Source: JBOGCH01 sp051656645 (GTDB taxonomy: Bacteria; Bacteroidota; Bacteroidia; Bacteroidales; Marinifilaceae). From it: a stretch of DNA of 64,000 nt. The DNA lies in contig JBOGCH010000022.1 in the NCBI GenBank assembly GCA_051656645.1, positions 1 through 64,000 on the forward strand. Direction: 5' to 3'. Numbering within the stretch: position 1 is the stretch's first letter; each line of letters opens with the position of its first letter. Below are positions 1 through 9,071 of the stretch, one piece after another. The position numbers were made by a program, and so were the translations under genes. Below the pieces are notes generated by a model. It had not been told where the DNA came from. It searched no databases and saw nothing but the letters and a program-made list of their open reading frames with translations.

Positions 1-1912
1 TAACCAACCGCCAATAGTATTTACCTTGTGTTGTGTATTCCTGGCATCGTGCTTGATGGCCAACGGTAAACTCATTTTGTTTTTTACCCTCTGCGGTTTC
101 GATGTAGCATTTATAACCATTGTCTAGCTCTTCTACGGTAGTTATTTTACCCGATGCACCCGATAAGATCAGTTGTCCGCCTTGATGGCGCATTTTACTT
201 ATAATCCACTCAATAGCCGTAAATGACTTGCGTGCTAAAAAATTATCAGCATGTATGTCAGTACCATTAACTATACCCACGCCGGCACCCATTGCACCTA
301 CATTAAAATCATGTGTCTTAAAGCCCGAAATAATAATATCTTTCATAAACGTTATTACTTCATGTGCTATTGAGGCTCTACGTGTATGTAAATAATTCCT
401 GTCACATTTCTTTGCCGAATATAAGTTAGTATCAGTACCTAAGGTTTCCTCATAGCTTTTAATAATATCAGGTACTGACGCAAGAGCCTGTCGTGCAATA
501 TGTGTTGCTGTATCTATGTTACCCGTTATGTTGGATAGTTTACCTACATAGCGGACATCACTAAAATCGACATCCATTATATTAGGATTATTTACTTGTC
601 TACTGATACGCACAATTCTACTTGCGCGTCCTGCATCGGGAAAGTAAACAGGATGTTTCAGCAACACCTTTTGTCCAAGCGTTAAGTTTAAATTACGCCG
701 ATATATATTGATATAATCCGTTTGACCTTTATAAACGGCTTTATCAAGCTTATAGCGGAGCATATACTCATCAACGGCCTGTTTAAATGCATTCTCAGCC
801 TCTATTATATATTCCTGAGGCATTTTAATGTTATACAGCACATAATTATCACCAATCTTCGGAATCATTCCGCCTTGAGGTATAATTAAATCATCATATG
901 GATGCTGGTTTATTATCTCAAATTCTTTTTTACTCGCATCATAATTTACTTCAAAATCATAGCCATTTAAACTGCCTGACGTAAATACAATATGTTTTAC
1001 CAAGACGGGTAATTCATAGTCATTGGGATTAAAGTTTAATCCCGAATCCTTCACGTAATAAATATTCTGAGCAACACCATCAATGGTCTTGTTTTCGAAT
1101 CGTACAGAACTCAATGTTCCAACGCGTTGTGGATATATATCACTAAACGCGTCTTCTTCTACATGCTCAATTATTCCATATACATCTGTATTTTGATCTA
1201 CATACTTAACGCCAGCCGGCAATTTCAATCTTTTAGCACCATAACTATTAGTGTCTATATTGCGAGTTGATCCAAGAGGTATCAGTCGCGTAAAGAATAA
1301 CATATTCTCATTATCATCTTTTGCAAGACTGATCAGCCCATTCTTTCTTGCCAATTCAATTGGAATACCATGTTCACAACGAGACAAATTAATAGTAGTA
1401 CCTTCTATCCACCATTCAAGAGATAATTCGTCAGCAATCATCTTTAAGGCATCAGCACACGATATCCCGGTATAGTCTATTGTAAGATTATCTGAGATAA
1501 GCACCTCACCAACTTTCCAGATAGTTGTATTCTTTACTCTATTGATATTTGATACAACTAAACGCACATGTTCAATAGCTTGCGCCGTTAAACTAAAATT
1601 TGCATCAAACGCATCGTCAGCGGTATTAATACACATAATGCGTTGTAGTTCGCTTTCTATACCATAAAAGGTGCATGCATAAGTGTATTCAAATTCCGAC
1701 ACCATCTCAGGATTATAACGAGATAATAATACATAGCGCTCTCCATTAAATTCAACATAATCATTAACATCAAGATTAACCTTATTGGGTGTCGTAAACG
1801 ATAGTGATAGTACATTATCTTCCATTACCCCTTTAGTTTGGCTTGACGAATCATCCGGAGCGACAATTAGTTTAACCTCATTGGTTATATGATCATATAT
1901 TTTTAGCTTCAT
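1..1912 (-). CDS. Phage tail tip/baseplate protein, C-terminus outside window
   Basis: An open frame runs from an ATG at 1912 leftward off the window with no stop, giving at least 637 residues. The start reads MKLKIYDHITNEVKLIVAPDD. There is no recognisable enzymatic motif. The middle has the mixed beta composition typical of tail-tip hub or prophage endopeptidase-tail proteins of Bacteroides phages. It lies directly downstream of the tape measure and a distal-tail-like protein, which is the normal place for a baseplate hub. The function is inferred from position and general resemblance. A carbohydrate-binding or receptor-binding C-terminus could lie beyond the window. Confidence 0.6.
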   Translation of the reverse strand, partial: MKLKIYDHITNEVKLIVAPDDSSSQTKGVMEDNVLSLSFTTPNKVNLDVNDYVEFNGERYVLLSRYNPEMVSEFEYTYACTFYGIESELQRIMCINTADDAFDANFSLTAQAIEHVRLVVSNINRVKNTTIWKVGEVLISDNLTIDYTGISCADALKMIADELSLEWWIEGTTINLSRCEHGIPIELARKNGLISLAKDDNENMLFFTRLIPLGSTRNIDTNSYGAKRLKLPAGVKYVDQNTDVYGIIEHVEEDAFSDIYPQRVGTLSSVRFENKTIDGVAQNIYYVKDSGLNFNPNDYELPVLVKHIVFTSGSLNGYDFEVNYDASKKEFEIINQHPYDDLIIPQGGMIPKIGDNYVLYNIKMPQEYIIEAENAFKQAVDEYMLRYKLDKAVYKGQTDYINIYRRNLNLTLGQKVLLKHPVYFPDAGRASRIVRISRQVNNPNIMDVDFSDVRYVGKLSNITGNIDTATHIARQALASVPDIIKSYEETLGTDTNLYSAKKCDRNYLHTRRASIAHEVITFMKDIIISGFKTHDFNVGAMGAGVGIVNGTDIHADNFLARKSFTAIEWIISKMRHQGGQLILSGASGKITTVEELDNGYKCYIETAEGKKQNEFTVGHQARCQEYTTQGKYYWRLV

Positions 1913-1923
1913 TTAAATACCTT

Positions 1924-2382
1924 TTAAAGTGAGTTTAAATATGATTTAGGCTCACGAAATTTTACCTTAAATTTTGCGACAACTTCTCCATTAAAATCTG
2001 TAAGTTGGGAATAAGATGACATTGATTTCACGTATACTCTAATTTTAATGGCTCCCAATTCAGGCACTTTTATTTCCAACCATCCCGATTTTAGAAATGC
2101 TATAAAAGACATATATCTTTGTAAATAGACCTGTCTCGTAGAAGCCGTAATAGCAAATTGTAAATCAAATTCTCTTGGCTTAAAATATTGTGATATAACT
2201 TCAGGCAGATTTACTCCATCTTCATCCTTATAATCAACCTCTATCAGCTCTTTTAATTCAGGAGCTTTAAGCAGTGCATCATAATTATCTCTACTACCTC
2301 CATTATCTTCACACAGAAACGCACCATACGCTGCATAAACATCAACGTCATTAATGAAAAATAATCCCGTTAGTACACTCAT
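1924..2382 (-). CDS. Phage distal tail-like protein
   Basis: This 152-residue protein has no signal peptide or membrane segment. It begins MSVLTGLFFINDVDVYAAYG, a pattern (short N-terminal strand, then 'I-N-D-V-D-V') seen in small proteins that follow the tape measure in Bacteroides siphophages. It starts one base after the tape-measure stop and is followed by the tail-tip gene, so all three are surely cotranscribed. By position it should be the distal tail protein (Dit-like ring) that links tube and hub. The family assignment is inference; no catalytic motif is present. Confidence 0.55.
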   Translation of the reverse strand: MSVLTGLFFINDVDVYAAYGAFLCEDNGGSRDNYDALLKAPELKELIEVDYKDEDGVNLPEVISQYFKPREFDLQFAITASTRQVYLQRYMSFIAFLKSGWLEIKVPELGAIKIRVYVKSMSSYSQLTDFNGEVVAKFKVKFREPKSYLNSL

Positions 2383-2383
2383 G

Positions 2384-5300
2384 TTATTTCATTTTTATTC
2401 CTTCACTACGTATCTTTTCTATATTTTTCGCAATAGATGAAATAGGCGCAGTATTAATAACCAACCTATTCAGTAAGTCAAGGATATCACCGAGCGTCTT
2501 GCCGGCATTCACTACATTATCATCAATATTAACAAGGTGCATTTGTACGGAAAGGAATAAACCTTCCAATTTTGTCCCGGTCTCTTGACTCATGGTCGTG
2601 AATGCTCCCGCTTTACCGGATTGACTTACATTATTATCAACAACGCTTATTCCGGCTATTTCCTCAATCTCTTTGCCACGCTGCGCTATTCTTTCAAGGA
2701 GTGCCTGGTATTCCTTCTTCAAAGAGTCTATGTCTGCCTGTGTTAATCCATCGGCATCACTTGCAAGGTTCGCATAGCGCTCATAAAAACCTCTCGCTTC
2801 ATCTTCAGCCATTAATGCCACAGCGGACAATACAGCACCTTTCATTAACTCTTCAAAGGATTCTGCAAAATCAGCAGCACTTCGTTTGCCTTGTTTAAAA
2901 CCTTCGACTATACCATCAACAAATTGGGAGTAGGATGTTCCGGTAAACGTCTCTCTAACACTCTCCAAATACTCTTCCTGACGTGCTGCCAGATCCTCAC
3001 CCTCTTCCCTTGCTTTTTTTAGTGCCTCAAAATACTTTTGTCCTTCCTCCGACAATTTACCTTGAGAAGCTAATAATTCGATTTCTTCAAATGACTTTCC
3101 TGAAAGAGAACTCCACTCTTCAACAATCTTACCTTTGCCCCATCCAAACAATCCCGTTTTTTTGAATCGCTCTCCGGATTTGTACTCCATGCCATATAAT
3201 TTAGCTAAGAGTTCTTCTTGTTCTTTGGCGTTTGCATTAGCCTGCTTCTTCAGCTCTGCACCTTGACGGGTAATATTAGTTAACGTGGATTCTCCGATTT
3301 TCTTAGTCCACTCGTATCGTTCTCTATACAACTGATTAATTTCCATTTCTCCCAAATATGCCTCCATATTGTTGTCGGCTATCTGTTTCCTTAATTCGGC
3401 ACGATGTTTTTTATTCTCAGCCAATATTTTTGTTACACCGGAAATTAATCCAAGCCCTGCACCTACGGCAGCACCAATGGGACCACCAATGGCGACGCCT
3501 GCTTGAGCTCCTGCCATCATCTCGTTGGTAACATCCATTACTTGAGATATTCCATCAGCAATTTGACCAAACGTATCGTTACCGGTTAATTCTCCGAGAT
3601 TGGCCAAGCTTGAGGCAAATAAATCGGTTAATACATTGATATCAGATAAGCCTGCACAGATATCATTCAAGTTTTCATCAAGGTTTCCTTCACCACTGAA
3701 AATAGCCTTGAAACCGGATGTTATTTTAGACAACCCGGATTCCGTTTGCTTAATTTCCAATCTTAGGTTATAGAGTTCATCCTTGATTGCCTTGATTGAT
3801 TCCGGCGTATCACGCAACATTTCAAACTGCTCTTGTGTAATACCAAACACATTATTCGTATCATATGTTCCACCGGATATATAATCCAATAAAGCTTCAA
3901 CCTCCAAGACAATAAGCTTCATCTCTGCCACACTTTTGCGAGACATGTCGGCAAATAGTTTTCCTATTGTGCCTGTCGTACCCTGTGCTTGCCTATCAAG
4001 CTTAGCAAGTTCTTCACGACGTTGTTTTTCAGCTTGAGCGATATTACGATCATATCTACCATTTTCATTCGCTTCATTAAGTAGCTTAATATCATCTCTA
4101 TATTTTTTATCTATAGCTGCTCTTTTATCTATATAATCCTGGTACTGCTTAACGAGTGCGTTAATTTCATCATTATCCAACTGAGTTAATGATGATGCCT
4201 TTATTTGTCCGGCATTGGATCGTTGGTTCTCAAATATCTGCATCATCCTTTTAATATCTTCAGGATTTACCGATATACCTGCTTTCGCAAGTTTCTTGTA
4301 ATGTTCTATATATTTTCGTTCAGTGTCGTTTATCGACCTAATCTCATCATTATATTCCTGTTCCAAAATAGCTCTCTTTTTGGCGCGTCCTTCCTCCATT
4401 AAAGCAATAATTTGCTCCTGCAGTTTAGCTTCGGCATTAAGACGATAATCCGATTGTTTATCTTCAATACTCTTCTTCTCTTTTGCGCCAGTTATTGATT
4501 CAAGTTGTTTCTCAAGAATCATAACCTCTTTCATTGCCGCATCATAGTCAGCTTTGTTTGTCAGTTTTTTTAACGACTCTCTCTTGAGCGAAATAGCCTT
4601 TTCTATAGCTCCAACCGAACCTTCTATAATTTCATCCGATGCCTGTAAGCCTAATTTCTCAATAATGGAATCATATTCTTTTTGAAATTCGAGACTCTTT
4701 TCGACTATTTTACGAGCCTCTTTATCCAGAATTTCGGCTTCATCAATAAGATTAAATTTCTTTTTATTCGCAACTGTATATTCTGTAATACCACCATACA
4801 TACCATTGGCAACCACATACTTTTTTGTATCTGACATTTGGTCTGCTTTGAGCATTTTATCAATACTCTTCTTGTATACCTCAGATGCCATTTCCATTGC
4901 AGCTGCCGATTTTGCACGCAGAATCATTGCATTGACAAAGTCATCACTCTGGTCAACGAATAACTTATCAGCATCAACAACTCCTGACAGCGCGATGCCC
5001 AATTCATCAAACGCTTCTTTATTATCATCAATAAATTGCTTCTTTTTCTTTAGGTCATCACCTAAAGCATTATATTGTTTCTGGAGCATTAAGAACGAAG
5101 CAATTGCCTTAGATGCCATCTCGGATACCTTCTCATTAAAGGCATCCATTGTCTCAATATTTACTTCAAGAGCCTCCTTAGCTCCAACAAGGCTCTTTAC
5201 CCATGCCGTAATTTCTCTACCATACGCAACCAAAAGAGTAATACCTACAACAAGGGCAGTTTGCCATGAAACAATGGATTTTAACACCTGTTTCCACACT

Positions 5301-5788
5301 GGTGTACCTTGCTTGCCTTGAGCAAGTAATTCTTTATATTCTGTTTTGGCACGCTTAATCTCGTCAGTAAGCATGGGTAAGTTATTCGATATTGCAAGGA
5401 AAAACATTTGTGGTCCCATTGCAATTGCAGGTAGCTCTCTGGCTACTTGTTGAACCTGAAAGTTCAACATATTAAATTTCTTTGCAGTCTGGTCGGCAAC
5501 AGGAGGGATAGGCTTTGATGCAACTTGATTCAAAGCCTCCATTTGTCCTTTAACATCTACTATTTGTTTCTCCAGTTGCTCCAACTGGGCAATCCGCTCT
5601 CCTCCCGAAGCGGACATAGCTTGATTATATTGAACCTGTAAATCTTGCAACTTCGCTTCAAGACGCTCTATGGTCTGTATCTGACCATTAACGCCGGACT
5701 CAATGCTATCCATACCACTCAAAACAGAGTCAAGTCCTTCGCGTGTCTTATCACGCATTAGCAATTCAAATTCAATAGATTCATTCAT
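2384..5788 (-). CDS. Tail tape measure protein
   Basis: This 1134-residue, largely helical protein sets tail length and is expected to be ejected with the DNA. The N-terminus is a long coiled coil (residues about 1-90, 'IERLEAKLQDLQVQYNQ'). Hydrophobic stretches near residues 115-135 and 175-195 and a glycine-rich hydrophobic region near 760-785 (GAQAGVAIGGPIGAAVGAG) are the membrane-active segments usual in tape measures. Charged coiled coils fill the rest. It is the longest gene in the phage, lies directly after the tail assembly chaperones and overlaps the downstream chaperone frame by 8 bases. Assignment is by size, composition and position. Confidence 0.9.
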   Translation of the reverse strand: MNESIEFELLMRDKTREGLDSVLSGMDSIESGVNGQIQTIERLEAKLQDLQVQYNQAMSASGGERIAQLEQLEKQIVDVKGQMEALNQVASKPIPPVADQTAKKFNMLNFQVQQVARELPAIAMGPQMFFLAISNNLPMLTDEIKRAKTEYKELLAQGKQGTPVWKQVLKSIVSWQTALVVGITLLVAYGREITAWVKSLVGAKEALEVNIETMDAFNEKVSEMASKAIASFLMLQKQYNALGDDLKKKKQFIDDNKEAFDELGIALSGVVDADKLFVDQSDDFVNAMILRAKSAAAMEMASEVYKKSIDKMLKADQMSDTKKYVVANGMYGGITEYTVANKKKFNLIDEAEILDKEARKIVEKSLEFQKEYDSIIEKLGLQASDEIIEGSVGAIEKAISLKRESLKKLTNKADYDAAMKEVMILEKQLESITGAKEKKSIEDKQSDYRLNAEAKLQEQIIALMEEGRAKKRAILEQEYNDEIRSINDTERKYIEHYKKLAKAGISVNPEDIKRMMQIFENQRSNAGQIKASSLTQLDNDEINALVKQYQDYIDKRAAIDKKYRDDIKLLNEANENGRYDRNIAQAEKQRREELAKLDRQAQGTTGTIGKLFADMSRKSVAEMKLIVLEVEALLDYISGGTYDTNNVFGITQEQFEMLRDTPESIKAIKDELYNLRLEIKQTESGLSKITSGFKAIFSGEGNLDENLNDICAGLSDINVLTDLFASSLANLGELTGNDTFGQIADGISQVMDVTNEMMAGAQAGVAIGGPIGAAVGAGLGLISGVTKILAENKKHRAELRKQIADNNMEAYLGEMEINQLYRERYEWTKKIGESTLTNITRQGAELKKQANANAKEQEELLAKLYGMEYKSGERFKKTGLFGWGKGKIVEEWSSLSGKSFEEIELLASQGKLSEEGQKYFEALKKAREEGEDLAARQEEYLESVRETFTGTSYSQFVDGIVEGFKQGKRSAADFAESFEELMKGAVLSAVALMAEDEARGFYERYANLASDADGLTQADIDSLKKEYQALLERIAQRGKEIEEIAGISVVDNNVSQSGKAGAFTTMSQETGTKLEGLFLSVQMHLVNIDDNVVNAGKTLGDILDLLNRLVINTAPISSIAKNIEKIRSEGIKMK

Positions 5789-5993
5789 TGTCGGTATTAT
5801 TTAATTTGGTTTGGAAGAACTCAAGAGCTTTTTTCCCTTTGCGTTTATGCTTCTTATCAACAAGTTTTGGTGCATCTGCAAGCATCATTGTGAGCGTTGT
5901 ATAATTAATTTTCCATAGCAAATAATGTATAGAATACCCGGTTGTAGTCGCCAATTGCCAAATCAATCCAAAAGGGCTATGGGAACCTTCCAT
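5781..5993 (-). CDS. Tail assembly chaperone, downstream frame (gpT-like)
   Basis: This 70-codon frame from an ATG at 5993 lies between the upstream chaperone and the tape measure. It is in the -1 frame relative to the upstream gene, and the frame stays open upstream through the run of six A residues inside that gene. A -1 shift there would append the residues RELKNQKV and then this whole frame to the upstream protein, as in lambda gpG-gpGT. I therefore regard it mainly as the C-terminal part of a fusion rather than a separate protein. Independent initiation at its ATG cannot be excluded. Its segment 'PFGLIWQLATTTGYSIHYLLWKINYTTL' lies in the part expected to bind the tape measure; this role is inferred from the lambda model. 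Confidence 0.65.
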   Translation of the reverse strand: MEGSHSPFGLIWQLATTTGYSIHYLLWKINYTTLTMMLADAPKLVDKKHKRKGKKALEFFQTKLNNTDNE

Positions 5994-6007
5994 AACTTTC
6001 TGGTTCT

Positions 6008-6472
6008 TTAACTCCCTTTTTTCTCCCGGCTCATTCTCGGCGCCATCAGATTCAGTGTCTGTGCCGATTTGATAATATTTTGAAAAGATTTACTCTCGGA
6101 GACCATTCCTATAAAAATATACCACGCTTCCTGTAAAACCAGAGGGTGACATCTCCAGCGTAACCACCATGCTACGATTCCCGAAAACAACATTCCGCTT
6201 AGGTACCCTCTACATATTGATAGAGCAACCATTTTACTAATCGCCTTTCCATGATCCACCATCAATTTCATATTTTCCTCCGGACCATAATCCTTGATGT
6301 CTTCATACTTTAGACCAATGGTTAAGTATAGTCTGGATATGCGCAGTAACCCCCCGGTTGTAGGACGATACATTTTAAATCTTTTGCGTTTCTTCTTACT
6401 TAAAAAACGGATAGGGTGCAACGGAACTTTTACACCCAAATCCAAAAACGCTTCCGATGCCCTCAGTTCCAT
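6008..6472 (-). CDS. Tail assembly chaperone, upstream frame (gpG-like)
   Basis: This 154-residue protein begins MELRASEAFLDLGVKVPL and ends SREKKGS. It lies immediately before the tape measure and after the tail tube gene, whose stop it overlaps (TAATG). Position and size match the gpG-type chaperone that coats the tape measure before tube polymerisation. Near its 3' end the codons gag-aaa-aaa-ggg form a slippery run, and only the -1 frame continues open into the next gene. No enzymatic motifs are present. The chaperone role is inferred from synteny with lambda-like and other siphophages, since these proteins diverge too fast for sequence recognition. Confidence 0.7.
   Translation of the reverse strand: MELRASEAFLDLGVKVPLHPIRFLSKKKRKRFKMYRPTTGGLLRISRLYLTIGLKYEDIKDYGPEENMKLMVDHGKAISKMVALSICRGYLSGMLFSGIVAWWLRWRCHPLVLQEAWYIFIGMVSESKSFQNIIKSAQTLNLMAPRMSREKKGS
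6011..6022 (-). other. Candidate -1 ribosomal frameshift site (AAAAAAG)
   Basis: On the minus strand the zero-frame codons are aaa-aaa-ggg-agt-taa. A lysyl-tRNA on the second AAA can re-pair perfectly one base back, after which reading continues AGG GAG TTA AAG into the downstream frame with no stop. The zero frame ends 7 nt after the A run. I see no clear stimulatory hairpin or upstream Shine-Dalgarno, so efficiency is unknown. Confidence 0.65.
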
Positions 6473-6966
6473 TATACTACAGCATCAGGATCAACACCCG
6501 GATCAAAGATTTTATACAAAGCACCACCATCGTCAGGCGCGAGCATCTCAAGTTCGCAGTCAATACCTAAGATTTCTGCTCCGTTAATTTTTCCACGAAT
6601 TTCACCGGACAATGAGCCCTTATAAATTCGAATGGTGTGACCGGAATCACATTTAATGTCGAATTTATCCTCAATACCGGAGAAACTAACCGGTGGCGTG
6701 TAGCCTTTGTTGTCTTTTGTTCCACCAATAACCGCAATGCAATTATCAGGTATTAATTGGATCATCTTAAAGGACAAAACATTGGTAGCCTGTTTTTGTA
6801 CTATTTTTTTTACAGGTCCGGTCTTAACCTGAGCCGCATGTACTTTCACAAAGGTTGCTTTATCGCCACCCCAATCAATTCCGTCTTCAGAGATAAAACC
6901 CAAAGCCGTTGAGCCCTTTTTGAACGTATCCAAGCCATATATGTAGCCGTCGTTTGCTCCTGCCAT
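6472..6966 (-). CDS. Major tail tube protein
   Basis: This 164-residue protein begins MAGANDGYIYGLDTFKKGST. It is soluble, glycine-rich and mostly beta, with no signal peptide. The length and the position just upstream of the chaperone pair and tape measure are those of a siphophage tail tube subunit. The C-terminal half (GSLSGEIRGKINGAEILGIDCELEMLAPDDGG) has the alternating pattern expected for the tube beta-barrel. It should be one of the most abundant virion proteins. Assignment rests on gene order plus composition; a structure comparison would settle it. Confidence 0.7.
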   Translation of the reverse strand: MAGANDGYIYGLDTFKKGSTALGFISEDGIDWGGDKATFVKVHAAQVKTGPVKKIVQKQATNVLSFKMIQLIPDNCIAVIGGTKDNKGYTPPVSFSGIEDKFDIKCDSGHTIRIYKGSLSGEIRGKINGAEILGIDCELEMLAPDDGGALYKIFDPGVDPDAVV

Positions 6967-6967
6967 C

Positions 6968-7495
6968 TTATTTGAATTTAATGAATTTATAAATTGTTAT
7001 TGTTATCATCCCGAACACCATTCCGAAGAGAAACCATTTTAGTAAGGTTGATAGCGATATGCGCTCCGTTTCGGTATTCTTTTCAGCAATAGATGTGTCA
7101 TTTCGGATTCGTGTTAATTCGTCCTGTAAATACTCTACTCGCCTTTGTAATGAATCACACGTAGCATAAACATAGATAGTATCGCCCACTACCTCAACCT
7201 TAACATTTGCTCTCCCTGATTTATCTGAATAACTACTACCAGAAGGCAAACTATGGAGGTTCATCATCGGAATCGCAAGCTTCACATTTGACTCCGGTAC
7301 CGGGAGATAATTCACCATGCGTAACTGACGCAACGCTATTGTGCTGTCTCTTGTCTGACTGCGGCTTTCCACCATCCGCCGTTTGCTCGTGCAACTCGTA
7401 GCGAATAGGACAATTACCGTAAAAACGGCAACTACGAGCGCGATATAGCGTACGTTCAAGCTTGGTAACCGCACGTGTAAGTTTCTTATTTTCAT
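6968..7495 (-). CDS. Small membrane lipoprotein-like phage protein (possible spanin or holin)
   Basis: Starting at ATG 7495 this is a 175-residue protein. A hydrophobic stretch (YIALVVAVFTVIVLFATSC) ends in a cysteine, so it may be a type II lipoprotein signal, although the position three before the Cys is Ala rather than the usual Leu/Val/Ile. A coiled coil follows (CDSLQRRVEYLQDELTRIRND) and then a C-terminal membrane segment (LLKWFLFGMVFGMITITIY). Its first 245 bases overlap the 3' half of the upstream gene in another frame. The layout next to an amidase resembles nested spanin genes, but two membrane segments are unusual for an outer spanin, so a holin is equally possible. Confidence 0.5.
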   Translation of the reverse strand: MKIRNLHVRLPSLNVRYIALVVAVFTVIVLFATSCTSKRRMVESRSQTRDSTIALRQLRMVNYLPVPESNVKLAIPMMNLHSLPSGSSYSDKSGRANVKVEVVGDTIYVYATCDSLQRRVEYLQDELTRIRNDTSIAEKNTETERISLSTLLKWFLFGMVFGMITITIYKFIKFK

Positions 7496-7667
7496 CTGCA
7501 ACTTCGATTAATGTTCGTTGGGTATCATTATACATTACTTTATACGTATCGTGCACCTCTTTAACAGTTCGCACATTACGGAGTGTCTTATTGGTAAGCC
7601 ATACAATGACGGCTCCTAAACTCCCCGATGGTATTAACCACTTCAGTATTTCTATTAATTCCGTCAT
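7251..7667 (-). CDS. Membrane-anchored coiled-coil phage protein with Cys-rich tail
   Basis: This gene follows the endolysin. ATG 7667 gives 138 residues; a GTG nine bases upstream is an alternative. An N-terminal membrane segment (WLIPSGSLGAVIVWLTN) is followed by a coiled coil (VMYNDTQRTLIEVADENKKLTRAVTKLERTL) and a Cys-containing tail with CRFYGNCPIR and CEAC. An N-terminal anchor plus periplasmic coiled coil is the plan of an inner-membrane spanin, and a second lysis-like gene is nested out of frame over its last 245 bases. I recognise no named family. Both frames keep plausible domain structure through the overlap, which supports both being real. Confidence 0.55.
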   Translation of the reverse strand: MTELIEILKWLIPSGSLGAVIVWLTNKTLRNVRTVKEVHDTYKVMYNDTQRTLIEVADENKKLTRAVTKLERTLYRARSCRFYGNCPIRYELHEQTADGGKPQSDKRQHNSVASVTHGELSPGTGVKCEACDSDDEPP

Positions 7668-7678
7668 TGTATGCACTT

Positions 7679-8131
7679 TTAATTTATCCCAATTTCTTTA
7701 AGCCACTTCTTAACATTGAAAGACGGACAGGCTTTTGATGATAAATCGCAATGACCACATATCTCAACATCAGGGAAACGATTATGAAAGTCCTTTACAT
7801 AAAGTTCCATGGCTTCTCGCTGTTGTGAGGTACGTGTATCTTTGGGAGTCTTTCCGTCAGGCGCTAAACCTCCAACGTACACAATGTGCCGGCTCGTACT
7901 ATTATAGCCTTTTGCCCCATTGGTAACCTCCCATGGATCAACCGTCGTGTCCTCATTATTATCAACCAATCTAACCACTTCTCCATTAAGTAGAATCATA
8001 TCCGTGTATCCCACCTGTTTCCACCCATTACCCTTTGGCTTGGGTTCCGTATGCCATCTTCGCAACTCATCAGGAGTTACTGCACGTCCTTCTTTTGTTG
8101 CCGTACAGTGTATTACTAGCCTCTTTATCAT
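7679..8131 (-). CDS. Endolysin: N-acetylmuramoyl-L-alanine amidase (Amidase_2)
   Basis: This 150-residue zinc amidase cleaves the bond between muramic acid and L-Ala to release phage. It has the T7-lysozyme type active site: H8 in VIHCTAT, H127 in CGHCDL and C135 in KACPSF, with H127 and C135 eight residues apart as in T7 lysozyme, and K133 in the conserved position before the cysteine. RHIVYVGG (81-88) is the central strand of the fold. There is no signal peptide, so export would need a holin. Its start overlaps the capsid stop (TAATG), and the two membrane genes downstream complete a lysis cassette. Confidence 0.93.
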   Translation of the reverse strand: MIKRLVIHCTATKEGRAVTPDELRRWHTEPKPKGNGWKQVGYTDMILLNGEVVRLVDNNEDTTVDPWEVTNGAKGYNSTSRHIVYVGGLAPDGKTPKDTRTSQQREAMELYVKDFHNRFPDVEICGHCDLSSKACPSFNVKKWLKEIGIN

Positions 8132-9060
8132 TAGGCTCCTGGTTCACTTGGGGCTACTGGCGTTCCCTGAACGATGGACAGAATGCCTTTCTTGTCTTTA
8201 CGGCGAGGTGATCCAGCCGCTCGAACCAAGAAGGAGTAAACATCACCATATGCCAATGGATCATCAAGACGCTCAAACATTTTAACTTCACCCAATGCTC
8301 TACTTACAGAGTTTTTATGCCATGCTATTGCTCCGGCACAATCAGTGGCAACACCAGTCTCCGACCATGCTTTCTTTGCGTCATTACTGTCAAACAACAC
8401 AACTTTAGAGCGCATCATAACATTAAGGCTATATAATTGCCCTAAAACACCTTTAGATGCATCAGCACAGGCAAGGAATGCTTGATTCTCTTGCGTTGTT
8501 AGATCATTCAATAATTGTGCATACATTTGAGCATCAAGCAACAAATAACGGTCAGTTTGAGGAATGTTCTGTTCATTAAATTTTGTTGCAATGGTCAATA
8601 CGTCTTTTTTGCACATTGAATGCCTTTTACCTGTTGCCTTAGAGGTATGCGCATCAACTGCAATGCCTGATGTTTTTACAATCTGCTCTGCATTAGACGG
8701 GGCCCACACATAAGCAATTTCGGTTCCTACGGATTCGATCAACTGATTTCTATCTTGAGATAGTATGCTGGATCGTTTATCATAACTCAACTCAACTGTT
8801 TCCGCATGTGGAATGTACACAGGATCAGTTGTGTATTCATCTAACGAATACTCAATGTCGCTATCTGCGCGCTTTGCAAACGTCGTGGGTAGTTCGGCTC
8901 TATTTTTTTTGACTCCAGAAGGTGTTCCTGCATTGGGGATATGTACTTTTTTACCCTCATTAACATACATATCGTCGTTCACTGCTTTTGACATAAAACT
9001 ATTGTCAGCAAATAACCCTTCAACTATGGCCTCCTGCCATATCTCTTTTGTAACTGCCAT
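8131..9060 (-). CDS. Major capsid protein
   Basis: This 309-residue soluble protein begins MAVTKEIWQEAIVEGLFADN. It lies directly after the ClpP-type protease-scaffold, where the coat protein of Mu-like and other tailed phages sits. Internal phrases such as VHIPNAGTPSGVKKN and DTVYIPHAETVELSY-like strands are typical of HK97-fold coat proteins of Bacteroides Mu-like phages. No long N-terminal delta domain is obvious; scaffolding seems to be supplied by the upstream gene. The C-terminus (residues 280-309) is Arg/Lys then Pro-rich. The family is recognised mainly from position and length. Confidence 0.78.
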   Translation of the reverse strand: MAVTKEIWQEAIVEGLFADNSFMSKAVNDDMYVNEGKKVHIPNAGTPSGVKKNRAELPTTFAKRADSDIEYSLDEYTTDPVYIPHAETVELSYDKRSSILSQDRNQLIESVGTEIAYVWAPSNAEQIVKTSGIAVDAHTSKATGKRHSMCKKDVLTIATKFNEQNIPQTDRYLLLDAQMYAQLLNDLTTQENQAFLACADASKGVLGQLYSLNVMMRSKVVLFDSNDAKKAWSETGVATDCAGAIAWHKNSVSRALGEVKMFERLDDPLAYGDVYSFLVRAAGSPRRKDKKGILSIVQGTPVAPSEPGA

Positions 9061-9071
9061 CTTATTAATGT

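Noticed and set aside
4806..5321. Long antisense frame inside the tape measure gene
   Set aside because: It mirrors the codon pattern of the opposite strand and has the low-complexity Ser/Ala-rich translation usual for such shadows.
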